Positions 39,970 through 48,571 of a DNA stretch of 64,000 nucleotides are shown in pieces. The DNA lies in assembly GCA_016839705.1 (NCBI GenBank), contig JAEOTR010000062.1:38365-102364 (forward strand), read 5' to 3'. Source of the DNA: Promethearchaeota archaeon (GTDB taxonomy: Archaea; Asgardarchaeota; Lokiarchaeia; Sigyniarchaeales; SOKP01). Below the pieces are notes generated by a model. That model saw nothing but the letters and a program-made list of their open reading frames with translations, was not told the origin of the DNA and ran no database searches. Each line of letters opens with the position of its first letter. Position 1 is the stretch's first letter. Both the position numbers and the translations under genes were made by a program.

Positions 39970-40986
39970 TTGAATAATATGATTTTACCACAAGAAAGTA
40001 GAACTTACATTTCCAATGATATAGAAATATGCAGAATTATAAACGGTATGTGGCAAATTTCTGGAGCACATGGACCTATTAATATGGAAAAAGCTTTGGA
40101 AGCCATGGGTGATTTTACAGATAACGGATTCATTACATGGGATTTAGCTGATCATTATGGTCCAGCTGAAGATTTTGTAAAGTATTTTAGAAAACTAAGA
40201 AGAAAAGAACATCAGGAACCTAATCTTAGATTTTTTACAAAATGGGTTCCAAATCCACAACCAATATCAAAGGAGATCGTGAGGAAAGCTATAGATCTTT
40301 CAAGAAGAAGAATGGATATGAATGTTTTAGATATGGTTCAATTTCACTGGTGGGATTATCAGGATAAAAATTACATAAATGCGATTGAATATCTTGAAGA
40401 ATTAAGAGAAGAAGGAATAATATTGAGTCTGGGATTAACCAATTTTGATTCATTACACGTCGAAGAGCTCTGTGAAATGGGCATCAAAATCATTACAAAT
40501 CAAGTTCAATATTCAATAATAGATAGAAGACCCGAAAAGTTTATGACACAGGTTTGTCAAAAATATGGTATAAAATTATTTGCCTATGGTACACTATGTG
40601 GAGGGCTTCTCTCAGAAAAATATCTAGGAAAATCTGAACCTTACAGATCTGATTTAAATACAGCTTCTCTCAATAAATATAAGAATATGATTAATCGATG
40701 GGGAAACTGGGATCTATTTCAAGAATTATTATCTACTCTTAATCATATAGCAAAAAAATATGGTGTTAGTATTTCGAATATTGCAGTTCGATATATATTA
40801 GAAAATCCGATAATAGCTGGAGCGATTATTGGTGTTCGACTCGGTGTTTCCGAACATTTAGTCGAGAATTCAAAAGTTTTTAACTTCTCACTGGAAAGAT
40901 CCGATTTGGATGAAATTGAAAAAGTTTCATCCAAAGCTAATAATCTTCTTGAAATAATTGGAGACTGTGGAGATGAATATAGATAA
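39970..40986 (+). CDS. Aldo/keto reductase family protein (likely start ATG 39979)
   Basis: GFITWDLADHYGPAEDFV; DMVQFHWWDY; LSLGLTNFDSLHVEELCEMGIKIITNQVQYSIIDRRPE; AGAIIGVRLGVSEHL. Confidence 0.85.
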   Translation: MNNMILPQESRTYISNDIEICRIINGMWQISGAHGPINMEKALEAMGDFTDNGFITWDLADHYGPAEDFVKYFRKLRRKEHQEPNLRFFTKWVPNPQPISKEIVRKAIDLSRRRMDMNVLDMVQFHWWDYQDKNYINAIEYLEELREEGIILSLGLTNFDSLHVEELCEMGIKIITNQVQYSIIDRRPEKFMTQVCQKYGIKLFAYGTLCGGLLSEKYLGKSEPYRSDLNTASLNKYKNMINRWGNWDLFQELLSTLNHIAKKYGVSISNIAVRYILENPIIAGAIIGVRLGVSEHLVENSKVFNFSLERSDLDEIEKVSSKANNLLEIIGDCGDEYR

Positions 40987-41160
40987 TCAAATACCCCTTG
41001 TCAGTAACGTGGAAGCTCTCAATAAATCCTAATTTATATATTTAAGCAGTTCTATTACCTTTTTAGAAATAATAACATTTAGTCACCAACTGATGCTGTA
41101 TTTTATAAATTATTATGTAAAATGTCTTTAATTCTTTTTAATTTTGATTATTGAGTAATT

Positions 41161-42147
41161 ATGATACGGAATCAATGGTATGCCGTTCTGGAATCTAATG
41201 AAGTTCCAAAAAGTAAACTAATTGGAGTAATAAGACTTGGAGAAAAATTAGTCTTTTGGCGAAATAAAAATGGAGAATTAATATGTCTAAGAGATAAATG
41301 TGCTCATCGAGGGGCGAAGCTTAGTATCGGAAAAATTTGTGCTAATGGAGATAAGGTGGAATGTCCATTCCATGGGCTAAGATACGATAAATCAGGTCAG
41401 TGTACTTTAATACCCGCAAACGGTAAAAACACTCCAGTGCCAGAACGGTTTAAAGTGGTATCTTACCCAACAAGAGAAAAACACAATTTTATATGGATTT
41501 GGTGGGGAGAACCTCAATTTGAATATCCTCCTATACCATTTTTTGCAAATATTGATAATAAATTTTCTTATAATACTCATACTGAAGTATGGCCGGTTCA
41601 TTATTCTCGAGCAATCGAAAATCAACTTGATGTTGTTCATTTACCTTTTGTCCATCATAATACAATTGGGCGAGGCTATCAAACACTTGTACATGGACCT
41701 TTAGTGGAACCTTCTGAGGATGGAAATGAGTTCAACTTCTGGGTATATAATCAAAAAGATGATGGAAAGACTAAGCCTTTAAAACCTGAAGAATTTACTA
41801 ATGAAATGAAAATCTTTCATCTTGAATTTAAATTTCCACATATATGGCAGAATTATCTTGGGGAAAAAGTTCGGATATTTATAGCTTTTGTTCCAATAGA
41901 TGAAACACACACGAAGTTTTATATGAGATTTTATCAAAAATTTATAAGGATCCCTATTTTAAAATCAATTATTAATTGGTTTGCTAATAAATTTAATCTC
42001 ATTATCCTACATCAAGATAGAAAGGTTGTTCTAACACAGCAACCAATTAAATCTCAATTAAAAATGGGAGAAAAGCTCATTCAAGGTGATAATCCCATTG
42101 TATATTACCGGCGTAGAAGAGAAGAATTAATATTAAATAACAATTAA
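41161..42147 (+). CDS. Rieske non-haem iron oxygenase
   Basis: Rieske CAHRGAKLSIGKICANGDKVECPFHGLRYD; mononuclear iron-site-like ENQLDVVHLPFVHHNTIGRG. Confidence 0.88.
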   Translation: MIRNQWYAVLESNEVPKSKLIGVIRLGEKLVFWRNKNGELICLRDKCAHRGAKLSIGKICANGDKVECPFHGLRYDKSGQCTLIPANGKNTPVPERFKVVSYPTREKHNFIWIWWGEPQFEYPPIPFFANIDNKFSYNTHTEVWPVHYSRAIENQLDVVHLPFVHHNTIGRGYQTLVHGPLVEPSEDGNEFNFWVYNQKDDGKTKPLKPEEFTNEMKIFHLEFKFPHIWQNYLGEKVRIFIAFVPIDETHTKFYMRFYQKFIRIPILKSIINWFANKFNLIILHQDRKVVLTQQPIKSQLKMGEKLIQGDNPIVYYRRRREELILNNN

Positions 42148-42218
42148 TTACCATTTAGTTTTATAACTATAAATTTTAATTAAGCTTTCAGCATCATATA
42201 GAACGTTTGACATTGAAT

Positions 42219-42761
42219 TTATTTCTTTTTACTTCTATATACGGAAAGAATACCAATGATAATATCGCAAGAAATTACACCAAACAACAAAATCCATTTG
42301 ATTAGTGCGAATACTGAATGAGAAATAGCCCATGAATTAGGAAATCCAGTAGAATCTGTTAGCATAGCTAAAATAAATATATTTTCAATTCCGTCGCAAC
42401 ATGCTGCTATTACTCCAGAGATTGCTAAAAGAAGACTAATATGTCCTATTCTAGATGGTATTCCATACCTTCTCGCTATTAACACAGATAAACTAAAAAG
42501 AATCAACCCATAACCCACCATAAATATGTAATCCAGAGATGGAGCAATTCGGTATAATTCAATATTCGTCACTGCATAATATGATTTCATTAGTTCTCCA
42601 CTAAAACTTAGTTGACTTGAAAAAATTTGTGCGGGATATCCAGATAAATCGGTGTAAAACTGCATTACAGGTATCACAATAATACATAAAATAAAACCTA
42701 AAATTATCAGAAATTTCAACTTTCTTGCTGATGGACTTTTAGAAAAATTTTCAAATTTCAT
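42219..42761 (-). CDS. DUF4386-like membrane protein
   Basis: About 5 TM segments. Confidence 0.45.
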   Translation of the reverse strand: MKFENFSKSPSARKLKFLIILGFILCIIVIPVMQFYTDLSGYPAQIFSSQLSFSGELMKSYYAVTNIELYRIAPSLDYIFMVGYGLILFSLSVLIARRYGIPSRIGHISLLLAISGVIAACCDGIENIFILAMLTDSTGFPNSWAISHSVFALIKWILLFGVISCDIIIGILSVYRSKKK

Positions 42762-42783
42762 ATTGTAAATAAAATTTGTTCCT

Positions 42784-43629
42784 TTAAGAGATTTTAATTA
42801 TTTTTCGTTCCATAACCATCGTTTCTAAATCAATTAAAACGTAGATTAAGGAGTCATCATCTTGTTGAGATTGTCCCGGTTGAATAGATATCGTATTGTC
42901 TATTTGGGCATGCCATTTACCTGAAACATTGGGAGATTCGTGAATATGCCCATGAAGTGAAAGTTTCGGTTGACGTTCTTTCAGAAACGCATATTCTGCC
43001 TTTGATCCCACTTTTTGACTATTATAGATTACATCAAGATCTATATTAGCAGGCGGATTATGAAAAATATAAATTGTGTTGTTCATATCAGAAGGTTTTA
43101 CTAAATTCTTAATCTCATCTTCGATTGTGGGGAGATTCTCAACATATGAGAACCAATCTTCAAGTCGTTTAAATCCATTTGGAGTCGAAAGATATTGCTT
43201 CCCAATTTGTTTAGGAAACTCAAAATCTACAGAATCTTTACGTGCTCTATCTTTTAGCCCAAAAGGTAAGTCTGAAACCCAATTCATACCTATAAACTCA
43301 TATTCACTACCCTCAATTCGGAACCTTTTTTGAGCCATATTAGCGACATAAGAATATTTGTCGCACGTTTGCTGAAATAAGTCGTCAAATATTCTCAAAT
43401 CGTCATTTCCCAAAAGACCTAAATAATATATTCCCATTGATTCAAATCTCGAAAAATACTCATCAAGAAATCCAGTGATAAACTTATCTTGATGTAATAA
43501 ATTTCCTTTAAAGGGGAGCATATCGCCACCATTAATTACCACATCTGGCTTTAATGATGATGCTATCTGGAGAATTTCATTATGCTTCCACTCAATCCCA
43601 TGTATATCAGTGACATACAATAGTTTCAT
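42784..43629 (-). CDS. Calcineurin-like metallophosphoesterase
   Basis: LLYVTDIHGIEWK; VVINGGDMLPF; GLLGNDDLR; IFHNPP; LSLHGHIHESP. Confidence 0.9.
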   Translation of the reverse strand: MKLLYVTDIHGIEWKHNEILQIASSLKPDVVINGGDMLPFKGNLLHQDKFITGFLDEYFSRFESMGIYYLGLLGNDDLRIFDDLFQQTCDKYSYVANMAQKRFRIEGSEYEFIGMNWVSDLPFGLKDRARKDSVDFEFPKQIGKQYLSTPNGFKRLEDWFSYVENLPTIEDEIKNLVKPSDMNNTIYIFHNPPANIDLDVIYNSQKVGSKAEYAFLKERQPKLSLHGHIHESPNVSGKWHAQIDNTISIQPGQSQQDDDSLIYVLIDLETMVMERKIIKIS

Positions 43630-43717
43630 AATTATTATAGAATTTTAATAATAATGTATTTAAAATAAAATTAAAACTTACAAGTTCTAATATGTTACGT
43701 TCAAAATTTTACATAAG

Positions 43718-44179
43718 GTGAAAGTCATATTAAATATTCAGGATAAAGATACAATCCTTCACCTCGCAGCAGATTTAGACAACGATTTGGAAAAAAAAGA
43801 TATTACTAAATTATTATACTATTTTTCTGAAGATTGCGAAATCGAATTACTCGGTTTAACATTGAAATCCCACTCTGGGGTAAAAAAATGGCTAAAATGG
43901 TTCTTCCAATTCTTTGAATCAATTAAATTTGAACCAATTGTAATCATAGCTGATAATAATACTTTTTTCGAAGAATTCTTCATCCATGGGATTACTAAAA
44001 ATAATGATAAATTAAACATTAAAGTCTCAGAAGTGTTAATTTATGAAAATTACAAAATAAAAAGCTTGCGATTATATTTCGATAGACTATTATTTGCGGA
44101 TGCGGCTATCACTGGGTTCTTAAGCAAAAAAATTGTTAACCTCATTAAGAAGAAATCGATAGAAGGCTTAGTTGCCTAA
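43718..44179 (+). CDS. SnoaL/NTF2-like fold protein
   Basis: LYYFSEDCEIELLGLTLKSHSGVKKWLKWFFQFFESIKFEPIVIIADNNTFFEEFFIHGITKNNDKLNIKVSEVLIYENYKIKSLRLYFD; GTG start. Confidence 0.55.
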   Translation: MKVILNIQDKDTILHLAADLDNDLEKKDITKLLYYFSEDCEIELLGLTLKSHSGVKKWLKWFFQFFESIKFEPIVIIADNNTFFEEFFIHGITKNNDKLNIKVSEVLIYENYKIKSLRLYFDRLLFADAAITGFLSKKIVNLIKKKSIEGLVA

Positions 44180-44199
44180 TAATTATTACCAATTATTTA

Positions 44200-46065
44200 C
44201 TAATCAATTAATTGTAAATTTTCTAATATTTCAAGCTTTCTCAATTTTATACTATCAAAACTTATTTGTTGTTCAAAGAAGAAATCAAAAGGATCTTTGA
44301 GGTCTCTTAGTAATTCTTTAGAGTAGAGATGTTCATAAAAGTATGCTCCTCTTTTAGTTAAGTTAAGAAATCCTTTTTCTGATAGGAATAAGAATTTCTC
44401 ATCCATTAAGTCATTTATCACTGAAACTACACCTTTCTGCTTAAACAAATATAACCCAAAATAAGCAAACTCAGTGTAAACCTCTTCACCTTGTTTCAAA
44501 GATTTTTGAAAATATTCCGATAATTGTTCTGGTGTGAATTTCAAATCTAAATTATCATTATAAACAGAGAGTATCCACTTAATTATGTATTCTCTAAAAT
44601 TTCTTTCATATTTCATTTGGAATTTCTCAAATTCAATTTCTTCTTCTTTCGAGGTAATTAAATCACGAATAATTTCAATAACTTCTTTAAATATGAGAAA
44701 ACATACAAAAATTGCGATAATTGGATCACAATAATGAAAAAACGTTACCCCGAGAGACGTACCAAGATTGGATAAAAGGGCACCTAAAATGATACTGAAT
44801 GATAATATAATATTTACTTTTGAATCTATTGCACTCGCGATTAGTGAAGAGTTCCTATTTTTTTTCCCTACAAAATTCTTCAAAATACGCATGTAGGTAT
44901 TTAAAAATATCGATAATAGAGCAATTACTACGATATATATTACATTGGAAATGGGATCAGGACCTTCAAATAAAGAAGTAATTGAATTTAGTAAAATTGA
45001 CCCTCCCGTAAAAGCCATTAAGCTTATAATGATTATATTTACCAATCTTTCTTTTTTAAATTTAATACCTATTATAATTAAAATTATAGCGATACAATCA
45101 AGTAAATTTTCGAACCCTTCTGCGAATAATGATTCTGAATTGAAAAATCCTATAAGGATTTTAAGAAGGCTCAGAATAATTAACCCTGTAAAAGACCTTA
45201 TCAAGACACTATTACTATTTAAAATTTTCTTGAATTTCCTCAATTGAGTGTCCAATATTTCATTCCATCGTTTCCCCTCTTGCCTACCTAACTCGTTCAG
45301 GCAAACTTCATTATCTATGATATCGGCAAACCCAAGAGCACAAAGATAATATATGCTAGATTTTGCTGTTTTATCATCAAAATGCACGTTTTCTATAAAA
45401 ATGTTAAAAATTCCATTAATTTGCTTTTTTAATTCCAAAAAATTTATACGATTATCCTCTATCTTTCCTAAATAATATAATGCAGCATATTCTACCCTAC
45501 TAATAGGAAAAACTTCGTATTTTCTTCTATGAAACCCAACCGCGGCTATTCTAATTAAAGAATTTATTGTTAGTAAAATCATAAAAATTAAAGAAAGATA
45601 AAAAATAAAACTAAATTCTATAAAAAGAATGGTTAGATTAACAGTTTGAAGGAATATGTACAATAATATGTAAAAATAAGCAAATGTAAAATAAAAACTA
45701 ATTAAACCCCGATATATTTCTTTAACGTGAAACTGTTTGAAAATAATATTAAAACCACTTGTTAAATAATGTCCTACAAAAAAAAGCGACATTGTTGTTA
45801 AAGAAAAGCTCCAAAGAAAACTTCCTGTTATTATAAATTCTATTACCATTAATGCTGTGGAGAATGTGAAATAGAAAGAAAGGACTTTTTTGGTATCTAA
45901 TTCCCAATTAAATTTATGGGTAAGAACATGCGCATAATTTAATAGTACTCCTATGCAGATTAAGAAACTCCAATAGATTGTTGTAAATAGCAAAAATTCT
46001 ATTAAAAATAGTGAAATTAAGATTATTACTAACACTATGCCAATTACAACGTAACGCCATTTCAT
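44200..46065 (-). CDS. Composite membrane protein: N-terminal TM domain, soluble helical linker, CDF-like TM domain, soluble tail
   Basis: Second membrane half (SLFAEGFENLLDCIAIILIIIGIKFKKER ... SSLIASAIDSKVNIILSFSIILGALLSN ... YCDPIIAIFVCFLIFKEVIEII) matches CDF topology with degenerate metal-site motifs. Confidence 0.5.
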   Translation of the reverse strand: MKWRYVVIGIVLVIILISLFLIEFLLFTTIYWSFLICIGVLLNYAHVLTHKFNWELDTKKVLSFYFTFSTALMVIEFIITGSFLWSFSLTTMSLFFVGHYLTSGFNIIFKQFHVKEIYRGLISFYFTFAYFYILLYIFLQTVNLTILFIEFSFIFYLSLIFMILLTINSLIRIAAVGFHRRKYEVFPISRVEYAALYYLGKIEDNRINFLELKKQINGIFNIFIENVHFDDKTAKSSIYYLCALGFADIIDNEVCLNELGRQEGKRWNEILDTQLRKFKKILNSNSVLIRSFTGLIILSLLKILIGFFNSESLFAEGFENLLDCIAIILIIIGIKFKKERLVNIIIISLMAFTGGSILLNSITSLFEGPDPISNVIYIVVIALLSIFLNTYMRILKNFVGKKNRNSSLIASAIDSKVNIILSFSIILGALLSNLGTSLGVTFFHYCDPIIAIFVCFLIFKEVIEIIRDLITSKEEEIEFEKFQMKYERNFREYIIKWILSVYNDNLDLKFTPEQLSEYFQKSLKQGEEVYTEFAYFGLYLFKQKGVVSVINDLMDEKFLFLSEKGFLNLTKRGAYFYEHLYSKELLRDLKDPFDFFFEQQISFDSIKLRKLEILENLQLID

Positions 46066-46095
46066 GTTTTTACCATTATTACTAAAAGTAAGTTT

Positions 46096-46120
46096 GATTT
46101 GACTCTATTGTATATAATAA
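46096..46120 (+). repeat. Direct repeat copy 1: gatttgactctattgtatataataa
   Basis: 24/25 identical, same orientation, to 50749..50773. Confidence 0.85.
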
Positions 46121-46440
46121 TTCAGTAGATTTTATGTTGTTAAATATTTTATTGTATTTCTAGCTAAAATTTCATAAGTTACACATCTCAGTAATAACCA
46201 TTTTTGAAACTTAAGAATATAAGTTTTAGGATACAACATTTATAGTGTAGTTATAAAAATTCCAAGAAATTGTATTCCAAACTTTTTTAACACTAAATTT
46301 GAATTATGACTTGACAGCAATCGCTATCACTCTTCTATTTAAAGGTCCTCCTCCTCAAGGAGGTTTAAAAATAAATGGATATGGGAAAAATATATCTTCA
46401 TCATAACAACCTCTTGTTGCTTAGATTTCTATCAGTTATT

Positions 46441-46664
46441 TTTTTTGTTTGCTTGCGATCTCATAATTTATAATTGAATCTTTAAATTTATTTTGGGTTT
46501 GTAGATGATGCCCTTTTTTAATAATAGAAGAAACCATATTAACCGCAGATTGAATGCTTTATCACCTCTCGCAGTTATATTTATTACTCATTCCACTTTC
46601 AATCCCGTACCCATTAGTCCAGATGTTTTTGAATTGTTTGATTGCGCTAAATCCGCTTAACCAT
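46441..46664 (-). pseudogene. Possible decayed DDE-type transposase C-terminus (frameshifted)
   Basis: Minus frames stitched: KNIWTNGYGIESGMSNKYNCER / GDKAFNLRLIWFLLLLKKGIIYKPK, reminiscent of the Y..RWGIEt...R...FLLA tail of DDE transposases; stops and a frameshift present. Confidence 0.3.
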
Positions 46665-48452
46665 CTAATTTCTATTAGACGTTTTTGTATCTAAAGAACT
46701 TGTAATTGACGGAAACATCTTGTTAAATATAAAAATGGCAATATAAAAACCGATTAAAAGAACAAAAGGAATCATAACTAACAAAAATTTAACTCCTAGG
46801 ATTGAATTAATAATAATCGTAAAAACTAAGATACAAAAATAAATAGAATATTCTATGAAAAGAATTAGTATCCATTTAAGTGTTCTCCTTTCCGGAAACA
46901 CTTCCTCTATAACATAATGATGTTTCAATTTACCAAAAAAGTAAACTCTCAAATCAATCATTAAAAAGAGAAACATTAGCACAAATGGTAATGCCCCAAC
47001 CGAATTTATTATTGAAGTAAGAAATTTTGAACTATTTATATATATCAAATTAGGTAATAGGACTGTAATTATTTGAATTGAAAACATTAAAAACAATTTT
47101 GCTTTAGCTTGATCTCGAGGAATAAGAGGCATTGATGAGATAATTGAATTTCCTGTATCTTCAATATTAAACAAACTGTACACAAGCATACCTGAAATAA
47201 TGATGTTGAAACCCAAAATTGCGACCCAATTGTATATAAAATCTATATCTAAGGGAGTTCTCCCTCTAATACTACTTAAGTTATAAGTAAACATGAAAAG
47301 AAAACTTAGTATAATTGGCATTATTAAAGACAAAAAAGTTTTAAGGTCTCGAGTGGCTATTAATAAATCTTTGTGTAAATATACTCGAATTGGTTTTCTA
47401 GTTTTAATCGTTATAGGTATAATCTTTTTACCAATATCTTGAATTGAATCTATATTACTTGTTTTAGACTTTGGAATGTAAATCTTTTTTATTGATTTAT
47501 TATAAATCCACCAGATTAGAATTATAAAAAGTCCAGATCCTACGACTATATTAAACCAAATATGTGAAGGAATACGATTTGGGGCAATCATTGATGAAAT
47601 TAAGTAGCTTGGAGCAATAGGAAATGGAATCATACTAATTATTAGAATTAAGAGCCGTGGATAAATAAATTGTTCAAACCAATTAAAAAACATACCCAGT
47701 GAACTAAATGCCCATTGAATCAAGAAGATACTTGCAATAACAATAATTATATACAGAATCATATTATAAATTCGAATATTATGTGTTTTTTTTGATCCAA
47801 TTTCATTTATATTCAAACTATTGGTAAGTTTTTCACCATATATGATAACTATACTAAAGCAAAAGATGGTATTTAATATCGAAACACCAAGACATACAAG
47901 AAAAATTATTAAATTTTGAGTTCCAATCAGCATAACTAAAGGTAGACTAAAAGTTATAACTAAGAGTTGTATGCCTGAACTACGTATAATTGTTAAAAGA
48001 AGCAATTTTCTTATTTTATCGCGTGATATAGGTAAGGTTTCATACCATTCAAAAATTCTACCAGACATTATCCTTGTAATATTTAATGTGGACATAAGAA
48101 AAAAGTTCAAGAAGAGGAGTAAAAAATATAATCCGACTATTAAACTACCTCCTAATAAAATGATTTCTATTAAACTTGAATTATTTATAATATGATCCAG
48201 AATCTGGAAATAGGTTAAGAGGGGAATAATAGGCAGGATTCCGAATATAAAAGCTCCAAGAATTTTACTTGTTATTAGCTTTCTTTTTAGTGTTTTTTGA
48301 TTTGAACTATATATTTTAAATGAACGATACCGAGATTCACCAAGATAATCAAGTTGTTCTTCTACTAATATTTCACGAGTCGTAAGTTTTGCTAACGATA
48401 ATAAATTTAGTTCTTCATCATTATTATGAAAAGACTTTTTTTTAAACAACAT
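46665..48452 (-). CDS. ABC-2-like permease, large form (about 12-13 TM)
   Basis: Two six-TM-like halves separated by a basic cytosolic loop; no ATPase domain; divergent from the NosD-ABC fusion gene. Confidence 0.65.
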   Translation of the reverse strand: MLFKKKSFHNNDEELNLLSLAKLTTREILVEEQLDYLGESRYRSFKIYSSNQKTLKRKLITSKILGAFIFGILPIIPLLTYFQILDHIINNSSLIEIILLGGSLIVGLYFLLLFLNFFLMSTLNITRIMSGRIFEWYETLPISRDKIRKLLLLTIIRSSGIQLLVITFSLPLVMLIGTQNLIIFLVCLGVSILNTIFCFSIVIIYGEKLTNSLNINEIGSKKTHNIRIYNMILYIIIVIASIFLIQWAFSSLGMFFNWFEQFIYPRLLILIISMIPFPIAPSYLISSMIAPNRIPSHIWFNIVVGSGLFIILIWWIYNKSIKKIYIPKSKTSNIDSIQDIGKKIIPITIKTRKPIRVYLHKDLLIATRDLKTFLSLIMPIILSFLFMFTYNLSSIRGRTPLDIDFIYNWVAILGFNIIISGMLVYSLFNIEDTGNSIISSMPLIPRDQAKAKLFLMFSIQIITVLLPNLIYINSSKFLTSIINSVGALPFVLMFLFLMIDLRVYFFGKLKHHYVIEEVFPERRTLKWILILFIEYSIYFCILVFTIIINSILGVKFLLVMIPFVLLIGFYIAIFIFNKMFPSITSSLDTKTSNRN

Positions 48453-48571
48453 GGCAATTTATCTTTTAATTATAAGATACTTATTCAGTAATTCGGACAA
48501 CTATGTGTCTCTAATTAGGCGTAAAAATCATAAATATTAAATACGAAATTAACCATATTTCTTCTACATTA

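Noticed and set aside
41161-42147. Naming the Rieske protein pheophorbide a oxygenase because an SGR-like gene is nearby
   Set aside because: No C-terminal CxxC motif and the same signatures occur in many Rieske oxygenases; substrate cannot be inferred from sequence alone.
46344-46358. CCTCCTCAAGGAGG hairpin as transposon terminal repeat
   Set aside because: Short, single copy seen, no matching partner found by eye; could be a simple terminator-like hairpin.
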